Below are positions 9,006-17,769 of a stretch of DNA of 36,193 nucleotides, in pieces; positions within the stretch are counted from its first letter, which is position 1; every line of letters starts with the position of its first letter. A program made the position numbers and the translations under genes. The notes under the pieces are model-generated. The model was not told the origin of the DNA. It ran no database searches and worked only from the letters and a program-made list of their open reading frames with translations. The DNA comes from Haloarculaceae archaeon (GTDB lineage Archaea > Halobacteriota > Halobacteria > Halobacteriales > Haloarculaceae). The stretch is taken from assembly GCA_007122455.1 (NCBI GenBank), contig SKTU01000108.1, positions 1 through 36,193 of the forward strand, given 5' to 3'.

Positions 9006-9451
9006 CTGACCTGAAAGCACAAAAGCGGCTGGCGGCGGACATTCTCGGCATCGGAGAGAACCGAGTCCGGTTCGACCCCGACGCCCAAAGCGAGATCGCC
9101 GAGGCGATCACGCGGGAGGACGTCCGTGAGCTGGTCCAGAACGGCACGATCGAAGCGAAGGCGGCGAAGGGTAACTCCCGCGGCCGTGCCCGGAAGCGAG
9201 CGAAGAAGCGCGCCTACGGTCACAAGAAGGGCCACGGAACTCGCAGAGGGACGGCCGGTGCGAGACAGAATCGGAAGGAGGAGTGGAGCAGCCGGATCCG
9301 CGCACAGCGCCGCGAGTTGCGCGAGTTGCGCGAGGACGGCGAGATCGACCGATCGACGTATCGGCGGCTGTACGACATGGCCAGCGGTGGCGAGTTCGAC
9401 AGCGTCGCCGATCTCAATCGGTATATAAACGAATACATGGGAGATAGCTAA
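9002..9451 (+). CDS. rpl19e: 50S ribosomal protein eL19
   Basis: 149 residues. The N terminus ([20 protein letters not shown]) and the basic central stretch ([20 protein letters not shown] followed by [12 protein letters not shown]) are diagnostic of eL19. The protein is almost all helical and threads through 23S rRNA, making an intersubunit bridge. Length agrees with haloarchaeal eL19. It overlaps eL32 by ATGA and shares a base with the uL18 start (TAATG). Confidence 0.96.
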   Translation: MTDLKAQKRLAADILGIGENRVRFDPDAQSEIAEAITREDVRELVQNGTIEAKAAKGNSRGRARKRAKKRAYGHKKGHGTRRGTAGARQNRKEEWSSRIRAQRRELRELREDGEIDRSTYRRLYDMASGGEFDSVADLNRYINEYMGDS

Positions 9452-10002
9452 TGGCAACCGGACCACGATACAAGGTGCCGATGCGGCGCCGCCGCGAGGC
9501 CCGAACGAACTACCATCAGAGGTTGCGCCTGCTGAAATCCGGCAAGCCACGTCTGGTCGCTCGCAAGAGCAACAACCAAACCAGGGCGCAGCTGGTCGTT
9601 ATGGGAGCGAACGGTGACGAGACTGTGACGAGCGCGACGTCGTCTGACCTCGCGGAGTACGGCTGGGAGGCACCGATGGGCAATCTGCCCGCCGCCTACC
9701 TCACCGGCTTCCTCGCGGGGAAACGCGCGATCGAGGCCGGTCTCGAGGAGGCCGTCCTCGACATCGGGCTCAACACGGCGACGCCGGGCAACAAGGTGTT
9801 CGCAGTACAGGAGGGCGCGATCGACGCCGGCCTGGAGATCCCCCACAACGAGGACGTCTTCGCGGAGTGGCAGCGCACGCGCGGTGCCCACATCGCCGAA
9901 TACGCCGAGGAGCAGGGTGGACTCTACGCCGGCGAGTTCGACGCCACGGAACTACCCGACCACTTCGATGCGGTGCGAGAGCGCCTGGAGGATGAACTAT
10001 GA
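9451..10002 (+). CDS. rpl18: 50S ribosomal protein uL18
   Basis: 183 residues of the archaeal/eukaryotic L18/L5e form. Diagnostic regions are the basic N-terminus [20 protein letters not shown], the strand [18 protein letters not shown], and [18 protein letters not shown]. It binds 5S rRNA together with uL5. The ATG at 9451 uses the last base of the eL19 TAA; the stop overlaps the uS5 ATG at 9999. Confidence 0.96.
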   Translation: MATGPRYKVPMRRRREARTNYHQRLRLLKSGKPRLVARKSNNQTRAQLVVMGANGDETVTSATSSDLAEYGWEAPMGNLPAAYLTGFLAGKRAIEAGLEEAVLDIGLNTATPGNKVFAVQEGAIDAGLEIPHNEDVFAEWQRTRGAHIAEYAEEQGGLYAGEFDATELPDHFDAVRERLEDEL

Positions 10003-10634
10003 GTAACGGATGGGAGCCGCGAACGCGGCTCGGACGAAAAGTAGCAGCGGACGAGATCACTTCGATGCGGGCCGCCCTCGAATCCGGGCTCCCGCTGAAG
10101 GAGCCCGAGATCGTCGACCAGCTCCTTCCGGGGCTGGAGGACGAAGTACTGGACATCAACATGGTCCAGCGGATGACCGACTCCGGTCGCCGCGTGAAAT
10201 TCCGGTGTGTCGTCGTCGTCGGTAACCGCGACGGCTACGTCGGCTACGCACAGGGCCGCGACGATCAGGTCGGCGGCGCGATTCAGAAGGCGATCGAGGT
10301 CGCCAAGCTGAACATCATCGAGGTCGATCGCGGCTCCGGTTCGTGGGAGGACCGACCAGGCGGCGTGAACTCGCTGATGCGGCGGACGACCGGGAAGGCC
10401 GGCTCCGTCGAGGTCGAGATCCGGCCGGCGCCCCGCGGACTCGGGCTCGCGGCCGCACCGACGGTGCGGCACGTACTCGAACTCGCGGGCATCGAGGACG
10501 CCTGGACGAAATCCCACGGCAACACCCGGACGACTGTCAACCTGGCGAAGGCGACGTTCAACGCACTGAAAAACGCCGCCCAGTCTCGAACGCCCCAGCG
10601 CGCACACGAAGTGCAGCAGGAGGCCAGAGAATGA
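9999..10634 (+). CDS. rps5: 30S ribosomal protein uS5
   Basis: 211 residues. The N-terminal dsRBD-like domain spans about residues 50-115, with [20 protein letters not shown] and [20 protein letters not shown], and the C-terminal S5 domain contains [20 protein letters not shown]. uS5 forms part of the mRNA entry site and affects decoding accuracy. It overlaps uL18 and uL30 by ATGA at either end. Normal length for the family in archaea. Confidence 0.96.
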   Translation: MSNGWEPRTRLGRKVAADEITSMRAALESGLPLKEPEIVDQLLPGLEDEVLDINMVQRMTDSGRRVKFRCVVVVGNRDGYVGYAQGRDDQVGGAIQKAIEVAKLNIIEVDRGSGSWEDRPGGVNSLMRRTTGKAGSVEVEIRPAPRGLGLAAAPTVRHVLELAGIEDAWTKSHGNTRTTVNLAKATFNALKNAAQSRTPQRAHEVQQEARE

Positions 10635-11095
10635 AGGCGGTCGTCCAGCTCCGCGGTGAAGTCAACCAGAGTCAGGGGGTTCGAGACACCCTCTCGATGC
10701 TGAACCTCCACCGCGTCAACCACGCGACGCTCGTCCCCGACTCCGAAACGTACCGGGGTATGGTGACGAAAGTGAACGACTGGGTGGCCCACGGCGAACC
10801 GACCGAGGAGGTCGTCGCCCGACTCATCGCTCGTCGCGCGGAACCCGCCGATGGTGACGCCGACATCGACGACGCGTGGGTCGAAGCGAACACCGACTAC
10901 GACGACATCGACGCGCTGGCAAACGCCCTCGTCTCCGAGGAGACGACCCTTCAGGAGCAGGGACTTTCGCCGACGCTCCGGCTGCACCCACCGAGGGGCG
11001 GCCACGACGGGATCAAACACCCGACCGCTGAGGGCGGCCAGCTGGGCAAGCACACCACCGAGGGGATCGACGAACTCCTCACCAAGATGCGATAA
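10631..11095 (+). CDS. rpl30: 50S ribosomal protein uL30
   Basis: 154 residues, the long archaeal form. The ferredoxin-like core is at the N terminus ([20 protein letters not shown], then [20 protein letters not shown]) and an archaea-specific C-terminal half follows, ending in [19 protein letters not shown]. The ATG at 10631 overlaps the uS5 stop, which decides the start. uL15 begins 2 bases after its stop. Confidence 0.96.
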   Translation: MKAVVQLRGEVNQSQGVRDTLSMLNLHRVNHATLVPDSETYRGMVTKVNDWVAHGEPTEEVVARLIARRAEPADGDADIDDAWVEANTDYDDIDALANALVSEETTLQEQGLSPTLRLHPPRGGHDGIKHPTAEGGQLGKHTTEGIDELLTKMR

Positions 11096-11097
11096 CA

Positions 11098-11595
11098 ATG
11101 ACCAGCAAGAAACGAAGACAGCGCGGCTCTCGCACGCACGGCGGCGGTACGCACAAGAACCGTCGCGGTGCCGGAAACCGCGGCGGACGCGGGCGAGCAG
11201 GTCGCGACAAACACGAATTCCACAACTACGAACCGCTCGGCAAATCCGGATTCAAGCGTCCCCAGAAGACCACGGAGGCCGTCGGGACGATCAACCTCCG
11301 CGAACTCGACGAGGACGTCGCCGTTCTCGCCGAAGACGGTATCGCCGACTCGGAGGGTGACGGATACCGGATCGACGCTCGCGACGTCGTCGAGGACGGT
11401 CACGAACTCGACCGGGTGAAGGTGCTCGGCGCAGGCAGCGTCTTCAACGAGTTGACGGTCGTCGCGGACGACTTCTCGGAGAGCGCCGAAGCCGCCATCG
11501 AGGCGGCCGGCGGTGAAGCGGTCCTCTCCGAGCGCGGCCAAGCGGCCGAAGCCGAAGACGTATCCGAAGAGACCGACGAGGACGAGGACGAGTAA
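11098..11595 (+). CDS. rpl15: 50S ribosomal protein uL15
   Basis: 165 residues. The Gly/Arg-rich N terminus (RGSRTHGGGTHKNRRGAGNR) is the rRNA-penetrating tail of archaeal uL15; the globular C-terminal domain contains VKVLGAGSVFNELTVVADDF followed by an acidic haloarchaeal tail. It precedes secY, the usual order, and its TAA shares a base with the secY ATG at 11595. Confidence 0.96.
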   Translation: MTSKKRRQRGSRTHGGGTHKNRRGAGNRGGRGRAGRDKHEFHNYEPLGKSGFKRPQKTTEAVGTINLRELDEDVAVLAEDGIADSEGDGYRIDARDVVEDGHELDRVKVLGAGSVFNELTVVADDFSESAEAAIEAAGGEAVLSERGQAAEAEDVSEETDEDEDE

Positions 11596-13070
11596 TGAGC
11601 TGGAAGGAGGCCGCCGAACCGGTACTCACGCGCCTGCCCGCCGTCGAGCGACCGACGGGACACGTTCCGTTCCGCCGGAAGCTGACGTGGACGGCGAGCG
11701 TGCTCGTGCTGTACTTTTTCCTGACGAACGTCGGGATCTATGGTCTGGGTGAAGGCCAAGACATCTTCGGACAGTTCCGAACGATCCTGGCCGGCGAACA
11801 GGGATCGCTGATGCAGGTCGGTATCGGACCGATCGTCACGGCGTCGATCGTTCTGCAGCTGCTCGGCGGGGCGAACCTGCTGGGGCTCGATACCCAGAGC
11901 AACCCGCGGGATCAGGCGCTGTATCAGGGCCTCCAGAAGACGCTCGTAATCGTGATGACGGCGCTGACGGCGCTGCCGATGGTGTTCGCCGGGTTCCTCC
12001 AGCCCAATCCGCAGATCGCGGCATCGCTCGGCGTCAGTCCCAACGCCCTGGCGTGGGTCATGTTCCTGCAGATCTTCATCGGCGGCCTCCTGATCCTCTA
12101 CATGGACGAGGTCATCTCCAAGTGGGGGGTCGGATCCGGTATCGGCCTCTTCATCATCGCTGGCGTGAGTCAGCGCCTTATCGGGGGGTTCTTCGCCTGG
12201 AGCGGGCTCGACGCCGGCTACATCGGCTTCTTTCCGCGGTGGTTCGGTATTCTCACCGGGAGTGTCGAGATGGATTCACCGCTCACCCGCGCGGGGCTGT
12301 TCGATCTGTTCCTCGGTCCCGGCGAGATTCTGGCGCTCTTTACGACGATCTTCATCTTCGCGCTCGTCGTCTACGCCGAATCAGTTCGGGTCGAGATCCC
12401 GCTGAGCCACGCTCGAGTGAAAGGTGCTCGCGGTCGCTTCCCCGTGAAGCTCATCTACGCGAGCGTCCTGCCGATGATCCTCGTTCGCGCGCTGCAGGCG
12501 AACATCCAGTTCCTCGGTCGGATTCTCAACGCCCAGTGGGCCGGAATGCCGGCGTGGGTTGGCGAGTACGCTCAGCAGGACGGCGGCTTCGCCGAACCGA
12601 CCGGCGGGCTGTTCTACTATCTGGCGCCGATCTACTCTCCGAGCGATTGGATGTGGTGGCTCGGCGAGACGGCCGCCGCACCGTGGCAGATCCTCGTCCG
12701 CGTCGGGGTCGACCTGACGTTCATGGTGATCGGTGGCGCGATCTTCGCCATCTTCTGGGTCGAGACGACGGGGATGGGCCCACGCTCGACCGCTCAGCAG
12801 ATCCAAAACTCCGGGATGCAGATCCCTGGATTCCGAAAATCCCCGGGCGTTACCGAGAAGGTCCTCGAGCGGTACATCCCGCAGGTAACCGTCATCGGTG
12901 GGGCGCTGGTCGGCCTACTCGCCGTTATGGCGAACATGCTCGGCACCATCGGTCAGGTCACGGGAACCGGTCTCCTGCTGACCGTCTCCATCACCTACAA
13001 GCTCTACGAGGAGATCGCCGAAGAGCAGATGATGGAGATGCATCCGATGATGCGCGAGATGTTCCGGTAG
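11595..13070 (+). CDS. secY: Preprotein translocase subunit SecY
   Basis: 491 residues, the channel-forming subunit of the Sec61/SecYEG translocon. About ten hydrophobic segments are visible, starting with LTWTASVLVLYFFLTNVGIY (TM1). The TM2a plug region contains MQVGIGPIVTASIVLQLLGG, a SecY signature, and the cytosolic TM6-7 loop holds ESVRVEIPLSHARVKGARGR, the basic ribosome-binding loop. A long extracellular insert around residues 310-360 rich in Trp/Tyr is typical of haloarchaeal SecY. It is the last gene of the ribosomal operon, coupled to uL15; a 74-bp AT-rich gap follows. Confidence 0.97.
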   Translation: MSWKEAAEPVLTRLPAVERPTGHVPFRRKLTWTASVLVLYFFLTNVGIYGLGEGQDIFGQFRTILAGEQGSLMQVGIGPIVTASIVLQLLGGANLLGLDTQSNPRDQALYQGLQKTLVIVMTALTALPMVFAGFLQPNPQIAASLGVSPNALAWVMFLQIFIGGLLILYMDEVISKWGVGSGIGLFIIAGVSQRLIGGFFAWSGLDAGYIGFFPRWFGILTGSVEMDSPLTRAGLFDLFLGPGEILALFTTIFIFALVVYAESVRVEIPLSHARVKGARGRFPVKLIYASVLPMILVRALQANIQFLGRILNAQWAGMPAWVGEYAQQDGGFAEPTGGLFYYLAPIYSPSDWMWWLGETAAAPWQILVRVGVDLTFMVIGGAIFAIFWVETTGMGPRSTAQQIQNSGMQIPGFRKSPGVTEKVLERYIPQVTVIGGALVGLLAVMANMLGTIGQVTGTGLLLTVSITYKLYEEIAEEQMMEMHPMMREMFR

Positions 13071-13107
13071 CGCGGGGCAATCGGTTTTTCATAGCTCCGG
13101 AAGCCGA

Positions 13108-13138
13108 AACGTTAATTGGATTATTTTTCGTATAAAAG
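13108..13138 (+). promoter_or_regulatory. AT-rich terminator/promoter region between secY and the protease gene
   Basis: This is the first AT-rich stretch after 13 kb of tightly packed ribosomal genes. It contains TTAATTGGATTATTTTT (13112-13128) and TATAAAA (13131-13137). The T tract could end secY transcription, as archaeal terminators are T-rich. The ATTATT around 13120-13125 lies about 20-25 bases before the next ATG, so it may be the TATA box of a leaderless mRNA; TATAAAA is too close to the start for that. Assignment of each role is inference. Confidence 0.45.
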
Positions 13139-13144
13139 TAGGAG

Positions 13145-14095
13145 ATGGAGGAGTCGAGCGATACCTATCGGCGCGGTCCGTCCCGTCGGTCGTTCCTGGC
13201 TGCCGGGACTGTCGCGGTCGGTGCAGCACTCGCCGGGTGTAGCGGCCGTTCGAACGACGCGGACGCCGACGCGAGAATCCGAGAGCTGGAGTCGGAACTG
13301 GCCGCAGTTCACGAGGAGAACGCGAAACTCAGCGAGCGAGTCGCCGAGCTCGAACGGGAACTGGCGGCGTACCGGCGTCGGCTCGACAGCCTGAACCTCT
13401 GGGGGTTCGAGGAGGAGACGATGAGTCGCCTCCAGGAACTGGCTCACGGGTGGACAGACTCCGTCGTCGCGATCGACGCGATTACCGACGACGGCCTCTG
13501 GGGTGTGGGAACCGGCTGGGTGTACGAGGAGGGCGTCGTCGCGTCGAACGCCCACGTGGTCGAGCCGCGACGGCTCCCGGAGGACCACTCGATCACTCGG
13601 TACGTAGTGTGGGATTCAGCAGGCAACCGGGTCGACGGGAAGTTGCTGGGATACACGTACGGCCGCGACGAGATCTTCGAGCGAAACGAGGACATCGGTT
13701 TCCTCGAGGTCCCCGAGTCGATCACCGAGGGTCGGCTGATGGAGTACGGTGCCTCTCGAGAGCTATCCGCGGAGGAGCCTCTCGTTCAGATCGGCCACCC
13801 GTACAGCCTCGAGTTCTGGACTCCTTCCGTCGGTCCGTTTCTCGGGCATCGGGAGCCGTTCTTCGCATCGAACGTCCCCGGACAGCCCGGCGTCAGCGGT
13901 TCGCCAGTCTTAGATCTCGACGGCGACGTCGTCGGGATGACGTGGGGTGGACAGTACATCCGCCGACAACAGCGACAGATCGACGAGCCGCCGCGACCGG
14001 GTGACGGTCGCGTCCTTCCCGCGTTCGAGGAGGCGGTCAACGGGATGCACTCCTACATGCACCGGATCCACACCGCCGCTGACGCGCTGATCTGA
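13145..14095 (+). CDS. Tat-exported lipoprotein with coiled coil and trypsin-like serine protease domain
   Basis: 316 residues. Twin arginines (R14, R15 in SRRSFLAAG) and a lipobox LAGC with Cys32 indicate Tat export and lipid anchoring on the outer face of the membrane. Residues about 42-85 form a heptad-rich coiled coil. A trypsin/HtrA-like domain follows: His137 (SNAHVV), Asp183 (NEDIGFLEV) and Ser251 in GVSGSP fit the catalytic triad, so it is probably active. No PDZ domain is seen. Likely role is extracytoplasmic protein quality control, which is inference. The gene is not coupled to secY and is convergent with ilvA, with 2 bases between stops. Confidence 0.85.
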   Translation: MEESSDTYRRGPSRRSFLAAGTVAVGAALAGCSGRSNDADADARIRELESELAAVHEENAKLSERVAELERELAAYRRRLDSLNLWGFEEETMSRLQELAHGWTDSVVAIDAITDDGLWGVGTGWVYEEGVVASNAHVVEPRRLPEDHSITRYVVWDSAGNRVDGKLLGYTYGRDEIFERNEDIGFLEVPESITEGRLMEYGASRELSAEEPLVQIGHPYSLEFWTPSVGPFLGHREPFFASNVPGQPGVSGSPVLDLDGDVVGMTWGGQYIRRQQRQIDEPPRPGDGRVLPAFEEAVNGMHSYMHRIHTAADALI

Positions 14096-14097
14096 TT

Positions 14098-15321
14098 CTA
14101 TCTGTCGGCTTCGCTCCATCTCACGTCGAAGCTGTGGCTCCGGAGCGCGTCGATGACGCGCTCGGAATGTGCTCGACCGTTCGTCTCAATCTCGAAGACG
14201 AGATCGGCGTCGCCGATCGAGATCTCCGGGCGGCCACGCTCGTGGCGAACCGTTCGAATGTTGGCGTCCCGATCGCCGATGATCGTCGAGATCTCGCCCA
14301 TCTTCCCCGGTCGGTCGTCGATCCTGACGGTTAGCTCGACGAGCTGTCGGCGGTCGGCCAGTGCGTGCGTGAGAACCTCCTGTAGCGACGTGATGTCGAT
14401 GTTGCCGCCGGACAGCACCGGTACCACCGTCTCTCCCTCGACGTCGAGTGCGTCGGACACCAGTGCGGCGACGCCGACTGCGCCGGCCCCTTCGACCATC
14501 TGTTTCGCGCGTTCCAGCAGGAAGAGGATCGCCGCGGCGATCGCGTCGTCGTCGACGACGACGAACTCGTCGACGGAGCGTTCGATGCAGTCGAGTGTTC
14601 GCTCGGAGAGTCGACCGGTCGCGATCCCGTCGGCGATCGTCCGCGGGTCCTCAACAGTGACGGGGGTCCCCTGCAGCAGGCTCTCCGGTCCAGTTGCGGC
14701 CCCCTCGGCTTGAACACCGACCACGCGGACGTCGGAGTCGATCGCCTTGATCGCCGTCGCGACGCCGGCGATGAGGCCGCCGCCGCCGACGGGAACGACG
14801 ACCGTGTCCAGATCGGGAACTTGCTCGTAGATCTCGAGACCGAGCGTCCCCTGTCCGGCGACGATACCGGGGTCGTCGAAGGCGTGGATCAGTGCACTCC
14901 CCGGCGCGTCCGTGAGCGTCTCGGCGTGATCCATCGCCGCGCGAAACGTGTCCCCCTCGAGAACGACTTCCGCACCGTAGCTCCGCGTCGCCTCCGCCTT
15001 CATCTGTGGGGCGGTTCGCGGCATGACGATCGTCGAATCGAGGCCGAGCGAGTCGGCCGCGATGGCGACTCCCTGAGCGTGGTTGCCGGCGCTGGCAGCG
15101 ACCGCGTGATCGATCCCGTCGCCGAGAGTACAGAGCGTGTTGTACGCGCCGCGCGGTTTGAACGACCCCGTTCGCTGGAGATGTTCCATCTTCAACAGTA
15201 CGTGTCCGCCGCACCGATCGCTCAGCGACCGGCTGCGGTCGATCGGCGTTTCCCGGACGATGTCGCTGTCGTCGATCCGTTCGGCGGCTCTCTCGATCGC
15301 TTCGATGGTGATCTCACTCAT
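14098..15321 (-). CDS. ilvA: Threonine ammonia-lyase (threonine deaminase) with ACT domain
   Basis: 407 residues from the ATG at 15321. A fold-type II PLP enzyme: Lys55 in GSFKPRGAY binds PLP, SAGNHAQGVA contacts the substrate carboxylate, and PVGGGGLIAG binds the PLP phosphate. Residues about 325-400 form one ACT domain (VRIDDRPGKMGEISTIIG), as in allosteric or catabolic-type enzymes. It converts threonine to 2-oxobutanoate and ammonia for isoleucine synthesis or threonine breakdown. An in-frame GTG at 15363 would add 14 Pro-rich residues unlike the family, so the ATG is preferred. Serine dehydratase activity cannot be excluded. Confidence 0.93.
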   Translation of the reverse strand: MSEITIEAIERAAERIDDSDIVRETPIDRSRSLSDRCGGHVLLKMEHLQRTGSFKPRGAYNTLCTLGDGIDHAVAASAGNHAQGVAIAADSLGLDSTIVMPRTAPQMKAEATRSYGAEVVLEGDTFRAAMDHAETLTDAPGSALIHAFDDPGIVAGQGTLGLEIYEQVPDLDTVVVPVGGGGLIAGVATAIKAIDSDVRVVGVQAEGAATGPESLLQGTPVTVEDPRTIADGIATGRLSERTLDCIERSVDEFVVVDDDAIAAAILFLLERAKQMVEGAGAVGVAALVSDALDVEGETVVPVLSGGNIDITSLQEVLTHALADRRQLVELTVRIDDRPGKMGEISTIIGDRDANIRTVRHERGRPEISIGDADLVFEIETNGRAHSERVIDALRSHSFDVRWSEADR

Positions 15322-15424
15322 GGGTATCGGCGCCGGCGGACGCGTACTTTCGACCGTGGCCACCTAAACGCATCGTCGGTTCTCCGCGGCCGGCGCGATC
15401 CGGAGCGGTTCGCCCGTTTCGTTC

Positions 15425-15434
15425 GGTTTTATTT
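15425..15434 (+). promoter_or_regulatory. TATA-like box of the D-2-hydroxyacid dehydrogenase gene
   Basis: GGTTTTATTT lies 24-33 bases before the ATG at 15458, inside an otherwise GC-rich intergenic region. The distance fits a leaderless haloarchaeal transcript starting at or close to the start codon. There is no clear Shine-Dalgarno sequence before this gene. Confidence 0.6.
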
Positions 15435-15457
15435 CGCTGCTCTCGCACTGGCTGAGT

Positions 15458-16420
15458 ATGTCCGAACCGGACGTCCTCATTCACCACTCGGTGCGTGGGA
15501 CTCACTGGATGAACGCGGCGTCGCTCCGCGAGGAGATACTGGAGCGGGAACCGTCGGTGAACGTCACGTTCGCACGAACCGCGGAGGAGGCGGCGGCCGT
15601 CGCCCCGGACGTCGACGTGTTGCTCTCGTCGTTTATCGAACCGTGGCTGCTGGAGGAGATGTCGTCGCTCCAGTGGATTCAGGCGCTCAGCGCCGGCGTC
15701 GACACGCTCGACGTCGCCGCGGTCGAGGAGCGGGGGATCCTGCTGACGAGCGGTGCCGGTGCGCACGCTCAACCGGCCGCCGAGCAGATCCTCGGCTACA
15801 TGCTCACCTTCGAGCGACGCTTCCGAGAGGCGTTCGAGAATCAGCGCCGCGGAGCCTGGGAACGGTACCGGGCCGGCGAGCTCGCGGGGAAGACGCTCGG
15901 CGTGATCGGTCTGGGCGAGATCGGGCGGCGGGCGGCCGAACTCGCCGACGCGGTCGGAATGGAGGTCGTGGGAACGAAGCGAGACACCTCCGTCGAGATC
16001 GACGCGGTGGACCGACTCTACGAGCCGGAGTCGCTCGGCGAGCTGCTGGTCGATTCGGAGTACGTGCTCGTCTCCTGTCCGCTCACCGAGGAGACCCGTG
16101 GGATGCTCGGCCGCGACGAGATCGGTTCGATGCGGGACGACGCCGTCCTGATCAACGTCGCCCGCGGTGAGATCGTCGACGAGGCCGCGATGACCGAGGC
16201 GCTCCAGCAGCGGACGATCCGCGGTGCGGCGCTCGACGTCTTCGAGGAGGAGCCGCTTGAGGCCGACTCGCCGCTGTGGAACCTCTCGAACGTCATCGTC
16301 ACGCCGCACAATCTCGGCTCCTCCCCGAAGCTGCCGGCCCGAATTGCGGAAATCTTCGTCGAGAACTACGAGGCGTTTCTCGAAGGGGATCCGGAACGGA
16401 TGCGGAACCGGGTTCGTTAG
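15458..16420 (+). CDS. D-2-hydroxyacid dehydrogenase, NAD(P)-dependent
   Basis: 320 residues. The Rossmann motif GLGEIGRRA (151-159) binds NAD(P); the catalytic set is Arg236 (VARGEIV), Glu265 (VFEEEPL) and His284 (TPHNLG). This is the fold of D-lactate, glyoxylate/hydroxypyruvate and 3-phosphoglycerate dehydrogenases. No ACT or other C-terminal domain is present, so it is not SerA. It lies convergent with a glycerate kinase and enolase-like pair, which suggests hydroxypyruvate or a similar 2-oxo acid as substrate, but that is inference. Its TAG interlocks with the stop of the converging gene (TTAG, 16417-16420). A paralogue is at 24574-25524. Confidence 0.9.
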   Translation: MSEPDVLIHHSVRGTHWMNAASLREEILEREPSVNVTFARTAEEAAAVAPDVDVLLSSFIEPWLLEEMSSLQWIQALSAGVDTLDVAAVEERGILLTSGAGAHAQPAAEQILGYMLTFERRFREAFENQRRGAWERYRAGELAGKTLGVIGLGEIGRRAAELADAVGMEVVGTKRDTSVEIDAVDRLYEPESLGELLVDSEYVLVSCPLTEETRGMLGRDEIGSMRDDAVLINVARGEIVDEAAMTEALQQRTIRGAALDVFEEEPLEADSPLWNLSNVIVTPHNLGSSPKLPARIAEIFVENYEAFLEGDPERMRNRVR

Positions 16421-17769
16421 TCGGTTCGATCCGCGACGTAACAGAGCCGGAGGTCGTTCACGTTCGTACCAGGACGTGTGACGACGTCGTCTCCGAGTTC
16501 GATCAGCGCGCTCGTGGCGTCGTGGTTCCGAAGCGCGGCGTCGATATCGACGTCAGAGTCGGCTGCCCGCGTCGCTGACGCCCCGTCGACGACCCCGCCC
16601 GCGCGGTCGGTCGGTCCGTCGGTACCGTCGGTGTCGACGGCGACGACGGTGATTTCGGCGCCGTCGATCCGGTCGGCACACGCGAGCGCGAACTCCTGGT
16701 TCGGTCCGCCGCGGCCGGCGTCGTTGGTCACGGTAACCGTCGTCTCTCCGCCGGAGAGCAACACGCACGGTGGCGCGAACGGGCGACCGGCGTCGGCGAC
16801 CTCGCGTGCGATGCTGGCGACCGTTTCGCCGACGATCCGGCTCTCGCCCTCCATCGTCGTCGAGAGGATCGCGGCGTCGAGTCCTCTCGACCGTGCGCTC
16901 TCGGCTGCCGCTTCGCAGGCATCGGCCCCGTCCGCGAGCACGGCGGTCTGCGGCGGCGTCTCGAAGGCACTCGGCGTGTCGTTCGGGTCGGCCGCTCGGA
17001 GGTGCTCACGAATCGACGCCGGCGCCTCCTCCCAGCAGGCGTGTCGCTCGAGTGCGCCGATCGCCTCGGACGGCGTCGTTCGATCGGGAACGGTCGGTCC
17101 CCACGGAACGCCGGCGACCTCGTCGATTACGACGAGGTTCACGACCGTCGCCGGCTGGAGTCGCTCGGTCAGTCGACCGCCCTTGATCCGACTCACGTGT
17201 TTTCGGACCGCGTTGATGTCCTCGATCGGTGCACCGGCCTGCAGGAGCGCCTCGTTGAGTGCGGCCTGTTCGTCGATACTCACGCCCGCCGGCGGTGCCG
17301 CGAGCAGTGCCGATGCCCCGCCGGTGATGAGCACGACCACGAGATCGTCCGGACCGGCTTCCGCCGCGAGCGACAGCACGGCGTCGCCCGCGCGTTCACT
17401 TTCGACTGACGGGACCGGGTGATCCGCCTCGAGTACGTTCGCGCCGTCGACGTCGAGCGCCTGTCCCCGCTTGTCGACGACGAGAGCGTCGGTCAGCCGG
17501 TCGCCGAGCCGATCGGCGAGTGCCTCGGCGAACACCGACGCCCCCTTTCCGGCTGCGACGAGATACCGGTTCTCGAACGCCTCGAGGTCGTAGTCGACGT
17601 CGTCGACGCGCAGCGTCTCCCCGTCGACGCCGACGTGTGCTTCGATCAGTCGGTCGGGGCGGAGTGTGTCGAGCGCGTCCTCGACGATGCCGAGAGCGAC
17701 GGCGCGTCCGTCTCGGTCGCCGTGATCGAGCAGCTGCTCGCGGTTTCGGACGAAGCCCTCCGAACTCAT
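16417..17769 (-). CDS. Glycerate 2-kinase, MOFRL family
   Basis: 450 residues from the ATG at 17769. Motifs of the MOFRL (type II, GckA/TtuD-like) glycerate kinases are present: LVAAGKGASVFAEAL, VVVLITGGASALLAAPP, the KHVSRIKGGRL lysine motif, and the C-terminal MOFRL domain with LLSGGETTVTV and GRGGPNQEFALACAD. These enzymes phosphorylate D-glycerate to 2-phosphoglycerate. Start chosen because ATG 17769-17767 overlaps the stop of the upstream enolase-like gene as ATGA, so the two are translationally coupled. Together kinase and enolase could carry glycerate to phosphoenolpyruvate, if the enolase homologue still uses 2-phosphoglycerate. Confidence 0.9.
   Translation of the reverse strand: MSSEGFVRNREQLLDHGDRDGRAVALGIVEDALDTLRPDRLIEAHVGVDGETLRVDDVDYDLEAFENRYLVAAGKGASVFAEALADRLGDRLTDALVVDKRGQALDVDGANVLEADHPVPSVESERAGDAVLSLAAEAGPDDLVVVLITGGASALLAAPPAGVSIDEQAALNEALLQAGAPIEDINAVRKHVSRIKGGRLTERLQPATVVNLVVIDEVAGVPWGPTVPDRTTPSEAIGALERHACWEEAPASIREHLRAADPNDTPSAFETPPQTAVLADGADACEAAAESARSRGLDAAILSTTMEGESRIVGETVASIAREVADAGRPFAPPCVLLSGGETTVTVTNDAGRGGPNQEFALACADRIDGAEITVVAVDTDGTDGPTDRAGGVVDGASATRAADSDVDIDAALRNHDATSALIELGDDVVTRPGTNVNDLRLCYVADRTD

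Noticed and set aside
13131..13137. TATAAAA as the promoter of the protease gene
   Set aside because: It lies only 8-14 bases before the ATG, too close for an archaeal TATA box serving that start, and there is no later in-frame start that keeps the Tat signal.
14710..16170. Long open frame on the plus strand (486 codons)
   Set aside because: It runs antisense to ilvA and then out of frame with the dehydrogenase gene. The translation is Arg-rich and low in hydrophobic residues, as expected for a shadow frame in high-GC DNA.
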